In this document: piece by piece, positions 19,426 to 29,802 of the stretch
How the letters are laid out: every line of letters begins with the position of its first letter
How positions within the stretch are numbered: the first letter of the stretch is position 1
DNA from: Oceanisphaera psychrotolerans
GTDB lineage: Bacteria > Pseudomonadota > Gammaproteobacteria > Enterobacterales > Aeromonadaceae
Direction: 5' to 3'
DNA: 64,000 bases
NCBI RefSeq assembly: GCF_001870485.1
Contig: NZ_MDKE01000066.1
Span: 1-64,000, forward strand
The notes under the pieces: generated by a model
The model's database searches: none
Seen by the model: the letters and a program-made list of their open reading frames with translations, nothing else
What the model was told of the DNA's origin: nothing
Position numbers and translations under genes: made by a program

Positions 19426-20037
19426 ATGAAACGTTCCAAGCGTCAGCTGCTTGCTCGCATGGCGGATCGCATCGGCAAACCGGTGGGCGCGGCCATCGCC
19501 GGTTCGGTGCTGCTCAGCGCCTGCGGACAGAATGAGGCCGAGATGCAGGTCTATCAGTCACCGGATGATTGCCGCAACGACAATCCCGAACTGGCCCAGC
19601 AGTGCCAGGCTGCCTATCAACAGGCGTTGGCCGAGTCGGCGGATACCGCCCCCAAGTATGACAGCCGCCACGACTGCGAGGCCGACTTCGGCGGCAACAA
19701 CTGCGTGCCCTATCAGTATCAGGGCAACAGCTGGTTCATGCCCGCCATGGCCGGCTTCATGTTCGGCCGCATGCTGGACGGCAACCGCTACGCGCACAGT
19801 CCCGTTTACACTTCCTACAACCCCTACTCGCCCTACTACGGCCAGTGGAGTACCGCCAACGGCTACCGGCTGGGCAAGGCCAGTTACGGCAAACGCATCT
19901 CGGTCGGCAAGGAGGCGCTGGCACCCAAACCCAAGGTCACCCGCACCATTTCGCGCGGCGGCTTCGGCTCGACCGCCCAGGCCAAGAGCAGCTGGAAAAG
20001 CACCAAGAGCAGCAGTTCCCGCAGCTGGGGCGGCTGA
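19426..20037 (+). CDS. yjfM: YjfM/YgiB family (DUF1190) lipoprotein
   Basis: A 203-residue protein with an N-terminal signal and lipobox (GSVLLSAC, Cys near residue 33). Two Cys-containing repeats ([10 protein letters not shown]… and [16 protein letters not shown]) follow, then an aromatic Tyr/Pro-rich segment ([12 protein letters not shown]) and a Ser/Gly/Trp tail (SSSSRSWGG) typical of DUF1190. It is predicted to be anchored in the cell envelope. Its stop overlaps the next start (TGATG), so it is coupled to the yjfC-like ATP-grasp gene, as in ygiB-ygiC. Confidence 0.88.
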   Translation: MKRSKRQLLARMADRIGKPVGAAIAGSVLLSACGQNEAEMQVYQSPDDCRNDNPELAQQCQAAYQQALAESADTAPKYDSRHDCEADFGGNNCVPYQYQGNSWFMPAMAGFMFGRMLDGNRYAHSPVYTSYNPYSPYYGQWSTANGYRLGKASYGKRISVGKEALAPKPKVTRTISRGGFGSTAQAKSSWKSTKSSSSRSWGG

Positions 20038-21202
20038 TGCTGCGGGTCAGCCATAAAGAACGCCCGGACTGGCGCGCTCAGGCCGAACAACTGGGGTTTG
20101 GCTTTCATACCATGTATGGCGAGCCCTACTGGGACGAAACCGCCTACTACCAGTTCACCCTGGCGCAGATAGAGCGGGACATCGAAGACCCCACCGCCGA
20201 GCTGCACCAGATGTGCCTGGAGGTGGTGGACATGGTGGTACGTGACGAACGGTGGTTGCGACGTTTCTGCATTCCCGAGGCTCGCTGGCAAGGCATTGCC
20301 GACTCCTGGCAACGACGGGATCCCAGCCTCTATTCCCGGCTGGATCTGGCCTACGATGGCCGGGGTCCGGCCAAGCTGTATGAAAACAACGCCGACACCC
20401 CCACCAGCCTGTTCGAAACCGCCTTCTGGCAATGGCTATGGCTGGAAGACAACGTCGATGCCGGCCGCTGCGCCGGGATGCAGATCAGTTCAACCTGTTG
20501 CAGGAACGGCTGGTCACCCGCTTTGCTGAACTGGCCGCCCGATATCCCGGCCAGCGGCTGCATTTTTCCTGCTGCAAGGACACGATCGAGGACAGGGGCA
20601 CGGTGCAGTATCTGGAAGACTGTGCCCGGGAGGCCGGGCTGGACACCGCCTTCGTCCATATCGAAGACATCGGTCTGGGCGAAGGCGGCTGGCTGACCGA
20701 CACCGACAACCACACCATCGACTGGATGTTCAAGCTCTACCCCTGGGAATTCATGTTCCGGGAGCAATATGCCGAACATCTGGCGTCGAGCCGGGTCAAC
20801 TGGCTGGAGCCGTTGTGGAAGTCGGTGCTGTCCAACAAGGCACTGTTGCCCCTGCTCTGGCAGCGTTTTCCCGACCATCCCAACCTGTTACCCGCCTATT
20901 TCGGCGACGACCCCAGGCGCGGTGCGTTGCAGGAATATGTGCAGAAGCCACTGTTCTCGCGCGAGGGCGCCAACATCAGCGTGATGCGCCACGGCGAGCT
21001 GGTGGCCGAGGTAGATGGTCCCTATGGTGAGGAAGGCCATATAGTGCAGGCCTGGCATCCGCTGCCGAAATTCGGCGCCAACCACGCCCTGATCGGCAGC
21101 TGGCTGGTGGACGATAAACCCGCCGGCATCGCGGTGCGGGAAGATACCGGCCTCATCACCCAGGATCTGTCCCGCTACCTACCCCATATCATACTGGGTT
21201 AA
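20037..21202 (+). pseudogene. yjfC: Glutathionylspermidine synthase-like ATP-grasp protein (YjfC/YgiC), frameshifted
   Basis: The N-terminal half ([15 protein letters not shown]… through [17 protein letters not shown]) is in one frame and the C-terminal half ([12 protein letters not shown]… to [11 protein letters not shown]) in another. One missing C near 20467 (GGCCGCTG to GGCCGCCTG) joins them into 388 residues, the family length. The protein resembles the synthetase domain of glutathionylspermidine synthase ([12 protein letters not shown] and [12 protein letters not shown] are family-like). Known homologues lack the amidase domain and their substrate is unsettled. It is last in the yjf operon. 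The break is probably a sequencing error. Confidence 0.85.
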
Positions 21203-21237
21203 TACCGCTCACAGGGTCGACCAGCGGAAATAGCCGC

Positions 21238-22593
21238 CTACAGCGTCAAAATGCGCTGATATTCGCCGATTTCTACCTGATAGGGGGTGGTGCGGCGCAG
21301 GTGATCACGCATCGCCTCCAGTGCTTCCGGCTCGCCGTGGATCAGCTGAATTTGAGTGTCGGCGGTCAGGGCCGAGGCCGCCAGCCATTGCTGCAGCTCC
21401 ACATAATCGCCGTGCCCCGACAAGCCGTGCAGCGTCTCGATACGGGCACGGTTCGGCACCCAGTCGCCGTGGATTTTCACGCTCTCCACCCCCTGAGACA
21501 ACTTTGCCCCCCGGGTACCGCCCGCCTGATAGCCGGTCAGCAACAGGGTGGTTCTGTGATCGGACAGCAGCCGCTTCATGTGGTGAAGAATACGCCCTCC
21601 CGTGACCATGCCGCTGCCGGCGATGATGATGTGAGGGAACACCTCGTCCGACAGCGCCTGGGACTGATCCACGGTGCGGGTAAAGGTAATGGCCTGATTC
21701 ATCTGCTGAAAATCGCCGTGACTCAGCTTGTGCTGGTCGGCAAAGCGCGCATAGATACCGCTGACATCGATGGCCATGGGGCTGTCGAGAAACACCTTCA
21801 TCCGGGGGATGCGCTCCTCAAGCATCAGCCTGGTCAGCAGATACTGCATGGTCTGCGCCCGGCCCACGGCGAAGCTGGGGATCAGCATGACGCCGCCTCC
21901 GGCCACAGTGTCATTGACCAGCTCTTCGAGTTGCTGGAAAGGGTCTGTGTCTTCATGACGGCGGTCGCCGTAAGTGGACTCAAGCAACAGCAAATCCAGC
22001 TCGGGCAGCGGCTGAGGCGGCCGCATGAAGAGGTCGTTCGGCCGACCCACATCGCCGGAAAACCCGATCCGCTTGCCTTCGGCTTCCAGGATCAGGCTGC
22101 CGGCCCCCAGAATATGACCGGCGGACTGCAGATGCAGTCGCATGGGGCCAATATCCAGCTTTCGGCCAAACTCGAGGGGCTTGAGCAACGCCAGGCTCTT
22201 CTCTGCCGTTTTCCGGTCATACAGGGGTTCGGGCTTGTCATGCTTGCCCAGCTTGTGGCGGCCGTAGAACTTGGCGTCTTCTTCCTGCAAATGGCCGCTG
22301 TCCGGCCACAGAATGCCGCACAGAGCCTGGGTGGCAGGATGGCAATAAACGGGCCCGCGATAACCCTGCCGGTACAGCACCGGTATATAGCCGGAGTGAT
22401 CCAGATGGGCGTGGGTCAGTACGATGGCGTCGAGCTTGCGCAGATCCAGCGGCAGCTCTTGCCGGTTACGCTCCCGCAACCATTTGTAGCCCTGATACAG
22501 GCCGCAATCCACCAGAATTTGAGTATCGCCGCTGCTGACCAGAAATTTGGAGCCGGTGACCGTCTGGGTCGCGCCGAGAAAGGTAATCTTCAT
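21238..22593 (-). CDS. MBL-fold beta-CASP RNA-processing nuclease
   Basis: A 451-residue metallo-beta-lactamase with the HxHxDH zinc motif (LTHAHLDHSGY), GFSGDVGRPNDL, the beta-CASP segment (LLLLESTYGDR, PSFAVGRAQTM, LDSPMAIDVSGIY, IAGSGMVTGGRILHHM) and C-terminal HGLSGHGDY. This is the CPSF73/YSH1-like bacterial group, usually annotated as an RNA exonuclease. Full-length and intact. It is convergent with the yjf operon, and no partner gene is evident. Confidence 0.92.
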   Translation of the reverse strand: MKITFLGATQTVTGSKFLVSSGDTQILVDCGLYQGYKWLRERNRQELPLDLRKLDAIVLTHAHLDHSGYIPVLYRQGYRGPVYCHPATQALCGILWPDSGHLQEEDAKFYGRHKLGKHDKPEPLYDRKTAEKSLALLKPLEFGRKLDIGPMRLHLQSAGHILGAGSLILEAEGKRIGFSGDVGRPNDLFMRPPQPLPELDLLLLESTYGDRRHEDTDPFQQLEELVNDTVAGGGVMLIPSFAVGRAQTMQYLLTRLMLEERIPRMKVFLDSPMAIDVSGIYARFADQHKLSHGDFQQMNQAITFTRTVDQSQALSDEVFPHIIIAGSGMVTGGRILHHMKRLLSDHRTTLLLTGYQAGGTRGAKLSQGVESVKIHGDWVPNRARIETLHGLSGHGDYVELQQWLAASALTADTQIQLIHGEPEALEAMRDHLRRTTPYQVEIGEYQRILTL

Positions 22594-22803
22594 CCGGGTT
22601 CCCTCATATTGCTGCTGCCGATGCGGGCTGGGTCATCACGCTGTCGCCGCCGGTAAAAACCCACCCGTCACTATCTCGTTCTATCAGTATCCGTCAGTTT
22701 GACCGGCTTTGCCGTCCGGCTGGCCAGCCCGACTACCGAAACGCCACGAATGACCGAGGGATACTAAACTTGACGGGTGTCCCATCGATGAAGGAGCAGG
22801 ACG

Positions 22804-23183
22804 ATGAAAGGCAATGCCGTGGTCTGGTTTGAACTCTATGTGGCGGATATGGCACGGGCGCGTAAATTCTACGAGGCGGTGCTGGACGTGAAGCTGGAAC
22901 AGCCGGAAAAGATGGAAGGAGACTGGCCGGAAATGTGGATGTTTCCGGGAGAAGACGAGGGTAACGGCGCCTGTGGCGCCTGGTGCAGATGAATGGCATG
23001 TCACCCGGCGGTGGCGGCACCCTGGTGTATTTTCGTTGTGACGACTGTGCCGAACAGGCCCACAAAGTGGTGGCCAGCGGCGGACAACTGGCCCGCGACA
23101 AGTTTGCCATCGGCCCCTACGGCTTTATCGCCCTGGCCGTCGATACCGAAGGCAACATGATCGGCCTGCACTCCATGCGTTGA
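22804..23183 (+). pseudogene. VOC-family (glyoxalase-like) protein, frameshifted
   Basis: The first half, MKGNAVVWFELYVADMARAR plus KFYEAVL, is the typical first beta-alpha-beta module of a VOC protein, and ends prematurely at 22992. The second half (MNGMSPGGGGTLVYFRCDD… GLHSMR) continues in another frame to 23183. One missing C near 22979 (GCGCCTGG to GCGCCCTGG) restores 126 residues, the usual single-domain length. A role in binding or converting a small molecule is possible but unassigned. Likely intact in the organism. Confidence 0.8.
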
Positions 23184-23269
23184 CAGGAATGGGAGCCGAA
23201 AGTGAAGGAGAGTGGGCAAGAAGGACCGAAGCCACGTTCGCGGCTGCGGCCAAAAGGGAGAAAAATGGT

Positions 23270-24157
23270 TTAACTATTCAGCACCAGCAAGGCATCCGGC
23301 ACCGCCCGAAAGTCCAGCGCCATGGTGACGCTGATGGCGGTGATGGTGATAATCGACAGCACGAAGACCCGACGGGCCCAGCCCTGTTCCTCAACACCCC
23401 GGCGATAGCCGTTGAAGGCCATCACCAGCCACCACAGGCTGGTGGCACAGGACACTGCCATGAAGGTCAGCCCGGTGTAACCACCGAGCGGCAACAGGGC
23501 GGTCACCAGACAGAACACCGCGATGTAGAGCACTATCTGCCGTTTGGCCTTGGCGATACCCTCGGCCACTGGCAGTACCGGTATCTTCGCCGCCGCATAA
23601 TCGTCGTAACGAAAAATGGCGATGGCGTAAGAATGGGGCATCTGCCACAGGCTGAACATCAGCAGCAAAATGGCGGCCCCGGCGTCGAACTGGCCGGATA
23701 CGGCGCAATAACCCACCACCGGCGGCACGGCACCGGACAGGCTGCCGACCAGAGTGCCGTACACGGACTTGCGCTTCATCCACAGGCTGTACAGCCCCAC
23801 GTAAACCGCATAACCGAAAACGGCAAAGCCGACCGCCACGCCGTTGGTGCGTACCGCCAACAGGCCGAAGCCCAGCACACCCAGCAGTAAGCCGTAGATC
23901 AGCGCCGCCCGCCCGGACAGCTCGCCGGTGACCGTTACCCGGTTGCAGGTACGGCGCATATGCACGTCGATATCACGGTCGATGCAATTGTTGATGGCGC
24001 AGCCGGAGGCGACCACCAGCGACAGAGCGAGCACGGTGGCCCACATCAGCGACCAGTCGATGTCGCCGCGAGCGGCCAGAAAAAAGCCCCCCGCCACCGA
24101 AATCAGGTTGCCCATGATAATGCCCGGCTTGGTGACCTTGAGGTAAGGCCGAATCAT
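23270..24157 (-). CDS. cyoE: Protoheme IX farnesyltransferase (heme O synthase)
   Basis: A 295-residue UbiA-family membrane protein with the prenyl-diphosphate Asp-rich motif in [15 protein letters not shown] and the second one in [13 protein letters not shown]. It adds a farnesyl group to heme b to make heme O for the bo3 oxidase. The start at 24157 ([13 protein letters not shown]) follows AAGGGGC; an upstream in-frame codon at 24250 was rejected. It is the last gene of cyoABCDE, but an intergenic element of about 180 bp separates it from cyoD. Confidence 0.95.
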   Translation of the reverse strand: MIRPYLKVTKPGIIMGNLISVAGGFFLAARGDIDWSLMWATVLALSLVVASGCAINNCIDRDIDVHMRRTCNRVTVTGELSGRAALIYGLLLGVLGFGLLAVRTNGVAVGFAVFGYAVYVGLYSLWMKRKSVYGTLVGSLSGAVPPVVGYCAVSGQFDAGAAILLLMFSLWQMPHSYAIAIFRYDDYAAAKIPVLPVAEGIAKAKRQIVLYIAVFCLVTALLPLGGYTGLTFMAVSCATSLWWLVMAFNGYRRGVEEQGWARRVFVLSIITITAISVTMALDFRAVPDALLVLNS

Positions 24158-24246
24158 AAAAGCCCCTTGGGATGTCGAGATCCCGTTACATAATTCACTA
24201 ATTACCTCAGTGCCTCGAACAGACAACACCAGGATCAGCAAGGAAG

Positions 24247-24425
24247 CCAAAGGGATCTGCTCCGTCGACCCTCCGCGCTAGGGACGGCGCGGCGGAGCCC
24301 CCATGGGGCGAGCTTGCTCGCCGTGACGAGTCGTTTCTGCCTGACCGAACATCCAGTGAATGTTCGCAGTAGGTAGAAACGACGAGTGTCATGCCCCACG
24401 GCGTGTCGGCGGAGCGGACCTTTGG
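24247..24425 (+). repeat. Structured intergenic element, copy D (between cyoD and cyoE)
   Basis: A 179-bp element with inverted ends: CCAAAGGGATCTGCTCCG at 24247 and its imperfect complement GCGGAGCGGACCTTTGG ending at 24425. An internal hairpin CCGCGC-TAGGGACG-GCGCGG carries the conserved AGGGAC loop. Unlike the other copies it has an additional nested palindrome of about 65 bp (24325-24390, arms around GAAACGACGAGT / ACGAGTCGTTTC). Confidence 0.75.
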
Positions 24426-24448
24426 CTGACGTCACTCACCTTGTCTGG

Positions 24449-24784
24449 TTACATCATCATCTCGTTGGCGCTGAGGATGATCCACACCGACAGGCCCACT
24501 ACCATCACGATGATCAGCGCAGAGAACATGAAGGCGACCGTGTTCTCGCGGCTGCTCGGGCTGAAGTTCAGGTGCAGGAAGTACTTGAGATGCACCACTA
24601 TCTGTACGATTGCCAGGCCAACCACGGTCGCCAGCGTCATACCCGGGCTCAGTTGTTCTGTCATCACCGCCCAGAACGGAATGGCGGTGAGGATCACCGA
24701 CAACACAAAGCCCTGCAGATACGATGTTACGCTGCCGTGATCCTGCGCGGCACCGTCATGATTGTGACTCATGCCATTGCTCAT
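24449..24784 (-). CDS. cyoD: Cytochrome bo3 ubiquinol oxidase subunit IV
   Basis: A 111-residue protein with three TM helices ([19 protein letters not shown], then [18 protein letters not shown], then [19 protein letters not shown]) and a His-rich N-terminus, as in CyoD. The start at 24784 overlaps the cyoC stop by ATGA; an internal ATG at 24772 is an alternative. It assists assembly of the oxidase. A structured repeat follows before cyoE. Confidence 0.92.
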   Translation of the reverse strand: MSNGMSHNHDGAAQDHGSVTSYLQGFVLSVILTAIPFWAVMTEQLSPGMTLATVVGLAIVQIVVHLKYFLHLNFSPSSRENTVAFMFSALIIVMVVGLSVWIILSANEMMM

Positions 24785-25410
24785 GCCATTACTCCCATCA
24801 AATACACCACGGTAAACACACAAATCCACACCACATCCAGGAAGTGCCAGAACATGCTCAGGCAGCCCAGACGGGTCAATGTGCGGGGACCGGTACCCCG
24901 CTTCATCAGCTCGACCATCAACACCAGCATCCACACCAGGCCGGCAGTCACGTGCAAACCGTGCATACCCACCAGGGCGAAGAAGGCACTCAAGAAGGCG
25001 CTGCGGCTCGGCCCGGCACCTTCGGCGATCAGGTGCTGAAATTCGTAGACCTCCATCGCGATAAAGGTCGAGCCCAGCGCGAAGGTGACCAGCAGCCACA
25101 GCAGGGTCTGGCCCCGCTGGTGCCGGTGGCCGGCGAGCATGGCAAAGCCGTAGGTGATGCTGCTGACCAGCAGCACCGCGGTTTCGCCGAGCACGAAGTT
25201 CAGGTCGAACAGTTCGCGGCCGTTGGGGCCGCCGGCGGTGTTCATGTAAAGCACCGCATAGGTGGCAAACACCGAGGCGAACAGCAGACAGTCGGTCATC
25301 AGGTACAGCCAGAAACCGAACAGGGTATTACCCCCGATGTCGTGGTGTTCCTCATCATGGATCTGGTGCTGTTGCGCCAGTTTGAGATCTACGGATACGG
25401 CTTCCATCAC
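24781..25410 (-). CDS. cyoC: Cytochrome bo3 ubiquinol oxidase subunit III
   Basis: A 209-residue, five-helix subunit III with family blocks [27 protein letters not shown] near the N-terminus, [17 protein letters not shown] and [18 protein letters not shown]. It overlaps cyoB (25407-25410) and cyoD by ATGA junctions, so the operon is translationally coupled. It lies in the inner membrane as part of the proton-pumping quinol oxidase. Confidence 0.95.
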   Translation of the reverse strand: MMEAVSVDLKLAQQHQIHDEEHHDIGGNTLFGFWLYLMTDCLLFASVFATYAVLYMNTAGGPNGRELFDLNFVLGETAVLLVSSITYGFAMLAGHRHQRGQTLLWLLVTFALGSTFIAMEVYEFQHLIAEGAGPSRSAFLSAFFALVGMHGLHVTAGLVWMLVLMVELMKRGTGPRTLTRLGCLSMFWHFLDVVWICVFTVVYLMGVMA

Positions 25411-27391
25411 GCCTCCTTCATCATGACGTTGCGCAGGTGGGCCTGCTCGATGCGCTCGACTTCGTCGGGCTGCACGTAATAGTCGGTGTCGTTGTCATAG
25501 GCACGGCACAGGAAGATCACGAAGCTGGCCACCAGACCGGCAATCACCATCCACCAGATATGCCAGATGGCACCAAAGCCCGCGGCCGTGGTGGCGGCGG
25601 CAATCAGCACACCGCAGGCGGTGTTCTTCGGCATGTGAATGGGCTGGTACTCCCCCTGCACCTTGTACGCCTTGCCCTGTTCCTTCATGTCGGTGAAGGC
25701 GTCGATGTCGTTTACCTGCGGCAGCTTGGCGAAGTTGTAGAACTGGGGCGGTGACGAGGTGGACCATTCCAGGGTATGGCCGTTCCAGGGATCGCCGGTC
25801 AGGTCGCGGTTTTGCTCACGCTCGCAGAAGGCCTTATAGAGCTGAACAAACTGCAGCACTATGCCCGCCAGAATGAATACCGCTCCCACGGCAGCCAGAT
25901 AGAGCCAGAAGTTCCAGGCCGGATTGTCGGTCTGATTCAGACGACGAGTCATGCCCAGGAAGCCCAGTACGTACAACGGCATGAAGGCCACGTAGAAGCC
26001 AATCTGCCAGCACCAGAACGAGGCCTTGCCCAGTTTTTCGTCCAGATGGAAACCCATGGCTTTCGGGAACCAGAAGGCGAAGCCGGCCAGGTAGCCGAAC
26101 ACGGCACCACCGATGATGGTGTTGTGGAAGTGGGCGATCAGGAACAGGCTGTTGTGCAGCACAAAGTCGGCACCCGGCAGGGCCAGCAGTACCCCGGTCA
26201 TGCCGCCGATGGTGAAGGTCACCATAAAGCCCAGCGTCCACAGCACCGGTACCGTCAGCCGCAGACGACCGCGATAGATGGTGAACAGCCAGTTGAACAG
26301 CTTCACTCCCGTCGGCACCGCGATGACCATGGTCATCACCCCGAAGAAGGCGTTGACGTTGGCACTGGATCCCATGGTGAAGAAATGATGCAGCCAGACG
26401 ATGAATCCCAGCACCGAAATGGCGCCGCTGGCATACACCATGGAGTTGTAGCCGAACAACCGCTTGGAGGTGAAGGTGGAAATCACCTCGGAGAAAATGC
26501 CGAACGCCGGCAAAATCAGTATGTATACCTCGGGGTGACCCCAGGCCCAGAACAGGTTGATGTACATCATGGCGTTACCACCCGCTTCATTGGTGAAGAA
26601 GTGGAAGTCCAGGTAACGGTCCAGGGTCAGCAGGGCCAGCACGGCGGTCAGAATGGGGAACGACGCCACGATCAGGATATTGGCCCAGGTACAGGTCCAG
26701 GTGAAGATCGGCATCTGCATCAGCTTCATGCCGGGAGTACGCATCTTGAACACGGTCACCAGGAAATTGACGCCGGTGAGCAGGGTGCCGATACCGGAAA
26801 TCTGCAAGGCCCAAATGTAGTAATCCACCCCCACACCCGGGCTGAAATCCAGCTCCGACAAGGTGGATAGGCCACCCAGCCGGTCTTGGCGAATTCACCC
26901 AGCCCCAATGAAATGTTGACCAGTACCGCCCCCGACACCGCCAGCCAGAAGCTGAGATTGTTGAGGAAGGGGAAGGCGACATCACGGGCACCAATCTGCA
27001 GCGGCAGCACTATGTTCATCAGGCCGATCATGAAGGGCATGGCCATGAAGATGATCATGATGACACCGTGGGCGGTGAAGATCTGGTCGTAGTGTTCCGG
27101 CGGCAGGTAGCCATCGGCCCCGTTGGTCGACAGCGCCAGCTGGGCTCGCATCATGATAGCGTCGGCAAAGCCGCGGATCAGCATCACGAAGGCCAGGATG
27201 ATATACATGATGCCGAGGCGCTTGTGGTCCACCGAGGTGATCCAGTCGCGCCAGAGCACGCCCCACTTGTTGTAACGGGTAACGAGAATGGCAATGGCCA
27301 CGGCGGCTGCCGCCACCACGGCCAGCGTGATCATGATAATAGGCTCATGATACGGCACGGCATCCAGTGTGAGTTTTCCTAGAAACGACAT
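25407..27391 (-). pseudogene. cyoB: Cytochrome bo3 ubiquinol oxidase subunit I, frameshifted in this sequence
   Basis: The N-terminal part ([20 protein letters not shown]… with HKRLGIMYI and [19 protein letters not shown]) runs from 27391 to about 26863. The remainder ([20 protein letters not shown]…, [24 protein letters not shown]) continues in another frame to 25407. One missing C on the coding strand (CCACCTTG to CCACCCTTG, near 26863) gives 661 residues, matching the normal length. Heme and CuB ligands are all present. Loss of this catalytic subunit beside four intact cyo genes is unlikely, so a base-calling error is favoured. Confidence 0.93.
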
Positions 27392-27392
27392 T

Positions 27393-28292
27393 TTATTTCT
27401 CAGCCTCCATATTCATCTTGGCTGCCAGTTTGTGTTCGGTGCCGTGGTGGGACTCATGCATGAACTGCATCAGAATGTGCTGGAACATGCCCGGTTCAAC
27501 CTGACCGTAATATGCCACCGGGTTGTTTTCACTCGGCTCGGCCAGGGCCTGATAGCTTGCCGGATTCAGGGTCCGGGGCTGCTGCTTGAGCTTGTTCACC
27601 CAGGCGTCGAAGTCCGCTTCGTCTTCGGTGGCAATGGCCTTGAACTGCATGCCGGTAAAGCCTTCACCGCTGTAATTGGCAGAGAAGCCGTCGTAGGTAC
27701 CCGGCTTGTTGGCAATCAGGTGCAGCTTGGTTTCCATGCCGGCCATGGAGTAGATCTGGCCGCCCAGCTGCGGAATGAAGAACGAGTTCATGGTGGTATC
27801 GGAGGTGATCTTGAATTCAACCGGCACATCGGTCGGGAACGCCAGCTCGTTAACCGAGGCCACGCCCTGTTCCGGGTAGATGAACAGCCATTTCCAGTTG
27901 AGCGACACCACTTCAACGGTGATGTGATCTTTCTCGTGAACCAGCGGTTTGTACGGGTCCAGATCGTGAGTTGAGCGCCAGGTAATGACCCCCAGAATGA
28001 CGATGATGATGATCGGCACCAGCCAGACGGTCAGCTCGATTTTGGTGGAGTGCGACCACTTGGGTGCGTAGATCTCGTGATCCCGTCCTTCCCGGTATTT
28101 CCAGGCAAAGAACAGCGTCATCACGATCACCGGCACCACCACCAGCAGCATCAGGCAGGTGGCGACGATGATCAGATATTTTTCATCGGCGCCGACCTGC
28201 CCCTTGGGATCAAGCACGCCACCCTCGCAGCCGGCCAGCATGACTGACGCCACCCCGGCCAGAAGTGCGTTAATTAGCTTTCGAATAAACAA
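27393..28292 (-). CDS. cyoA: Cytochrome bo3 ubiquinol oxidase subunit II
   Basis: A 299-residue lipoprotein (lipobox ASVMLAGC) with two N-terminal TM segments and a periplasmic cupredoxin domain ([37 protein letters not shown]) that lacks the CuA ligands, as expected of quinol oxidases. The C-terminal COX_ARM helix region follows. It is the first gene of the operon and is separated from cyoB by 1 bp. The upstream 28293-28472 stretch holds its leader and presumably the promoter, but no clear motif was seen. Confidence 0.95.
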   Translation of the reverse strand: MFIRKLINALLAGVASVMLAGCEGGVLDPKGQVGADEKYLIIVATCLMLLVVVPVIVMTLFFAWKYREGRDHEIYAPKWSHSTKIELTVWLVPIIIIVILGVITWRSTHDLDPYKPLVHEKDHITVEVVSLNWKWLFIYPEQGVASVNELAFPTDVPVEFKITSDTTMNSFFIPQLGGQIYSMAGMETKLHLIANKPGTYDGFSANYSGEGFTGMQFKAIATEDEADFDAWVNKLKQQPRTLNPASYQALAEPSENNPVAYYGQVEPGMFQHILMQFMHESHHGTEHKLAAKMNMEAEK

Positions 28293-28472
28293 AAGGAACC
28301 CTTCCCCTATCCCTTAAGGAATTACCTTGCCGCCCGAGCGACAAGACCATCATGGGTATCCGCTATCGAGGTGATATCACAGATACCCGGGAACGGGATC
28401 AGACTGCGTACAGAGGCCAGGAGCGACAGCGCCTGAATGGCGAGCCGACAACACAAACACTGTATGCGTAAT

Positions 28473-28817
28473 TCAGATCCCGGAAAGGGAAACAGGCGGG
28501 GCGCGACAGCCGTGGGCGGTGCGCAGCACACAGTAGTTGTGTGCAGGGGCGGAAAAAACCGGCTTGGGTTGATGCAGGCGAGGCCAGCTCAACGACTGCA
28601 GCAACAGGTGCAGCAGCAGCAACAACCATTGCAGCAACAGGGGGACAAACACCAGCAGGCTGGTAAGCACCAGCGACTTGATAAACTCCAGCGGCAACAG
28701 ATCGGCCAGCTGGGCCTGGTATTCCATGACGTCGCCGGACAGTCCGGTCCAGGACAGCAGCCATTCGCTGACCAGCTCCAGCATCATGATGGCACCGAGA
28801 ACCCCAAACCCACTCAT
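28473..28817 (-). CDS. Hypothetical membrane protein
   Basis: Not recognised. From the ATG at 28817 (MSGFGVLGAIMMLELVSEWL) the frame encodes 114 residues with two hydrophobic stretches, the second very Leu-rich (KSLVLTSLLVFVPLLLQWLL). It has a C-terminal tail with two Cys and RAPPVSL, somewhat like DUF2946 tails. The frame stays open upstream to 28985. The ribosome site is weak. It could be a small inner-membrane protein upstream of cyoA or a chance frame. Confidence 0.4.
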   Translation of the reverse strand: MSGFGVLGAIMMLELVSEWLLSWTGLSGDVMEYQAQLADLLPLEFIKSLVLTSLLVFVPLLLQWLLLLLHLLLQSLSWPRLHQPKPVFSAPAHNYCVLRTAHGCRAPPVSLSGI

Positions 28818-29046
28818 GCCGGATTTTGACAGCGACGCAAGGTCGTGCCATCTATCGGTAAAGGCAAGATGTAAGATAGGATTCACCAGCTGGGTCCCGC
28901 CGTGACAATAACCATGAAATGAGTCGACTCTGAACGGGCCGATTTTTAGCCGCAAAAGGCTACCAAACTTTGATCCAGCACACAACCTCGATCGCGCGCC
29001 CGGGTTATGCCGGCCTGGAGTAAAGACCGGCTAACGCAACATCGGC

Positions 29047-29652
29047 TCAAAGTACCACCTTCACCGCCAGTGCCAGCAGCACCAGACCGCTCAGCTTGTC
29101 GATCAGCCCCGCCCTGGTCTTGAGCCAGGCCAGTACCGGCCCACGCGATAGTGCCAGGGCCACCAGCACATACCAGAGCGCATCGATACCGCCGGCGGTA
29201 AGCATCATGATCCCACCCTGCTGCCAGCCGGTATCGGCGCGCACAAACTGGCTGAACAGGGCCACGAAGAAGATCGCCAGCTGAGGGTTGAGAAAGGCTA
29301 CCATAAAGCCCTCGAAGGCGCCCTGGCGACCACGTACCGAATGCTCTGCTGTGACTTCGGCACCCGTTGGCCTGGCCAGCAACGCCTTGATGCCCAGCCA
29401 GGCCAGGAAGGCGGCACCGCCGTAGCGGATAACATCGAACAGCATGGGGGTGCTGGTGATCAGCAGCGCCAGTCCCAGGGCGGTGATCAGCGCATACAAC
29501 CCCACTCCCAGGCCATGGCCCAGGGCGGTGAGCACCCCATGCCCCTGCCCCCCTCTGACCGTATTACGCATCACCACCGCCAGGCTGGGCCCGGGGCTGA
29601 TGGCGCCCATCACGCAAATGGCGGCCAATGCCAGCCAGCTGGACAATTCCAT
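29047..29652 (-). CDS. LysE/RhtB family amino-acid exporter
   Basis: A 201-residue protein with about six TM helices and the LysE signature at the N-terminus (GAISPGPSLAVVMRNTVRGG), followed by GHGLGVGLYALITALGLALL and FLNPQLAIFFVALFSQF. The family exports amino acids or related metabolites from the cytoplasm. It lies downstream of the ureidoglycine aminohydrolase but is separated from it by a strong terminator, so it is probably a separate unit. Substrate unknown. Confidence 0.92.
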   Translation of the reverse strand: MELSSWLALAAICVMGAISPGPSLAVVMRNTVRGGQGHGVLTALGHGLGVGLYALITALGLALLITSTPMLFDVIRYGGAAFLAWLGIKALLARPTGAEVTAEHSVRGRQGAFEGFMVAFLNPQLAIFFVALFSQFVRADTGWQQGGIMMLTAGGIDALWYVLVALALSRGPVLAWLKTRAGLIDKLSGLVLLALAVKVVL

Positions 29653-29756
29653 CGCTTACTTATTCCTCGTTATGCCACTTATTCGATGATGAGCAGCTTA
29701 AGCTGGCCATCACCGTGCATAAAGTGAAAGTTGTGAATACAAGACATGCATGCACA

Positions 29757-29786
29757 AACAAGGGCGGCCCGGAGGCCGCCCTTGTT
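29757..29786 (-). terminator. Intrinsic terminator downstream of allE
   Basis: A perfect 13-bp stem AACAAGGGCGGCC / GGCCGCCCTTGTT with a 4-nt loop lies 17 bp after the allE stop. The T-run is short, but the stem is very stable. Confidence 0.8.
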
Positions 29787-29802
29787 ATGGCTGTTGCCTT
29801 GC

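Noticed and set aside
28437-28829. Gln-rich plus-strand frame
   Set aside because: It mirrors a Leu-rich hydrophobic frame on the minus strand; no ribosome site and no family resemblance.
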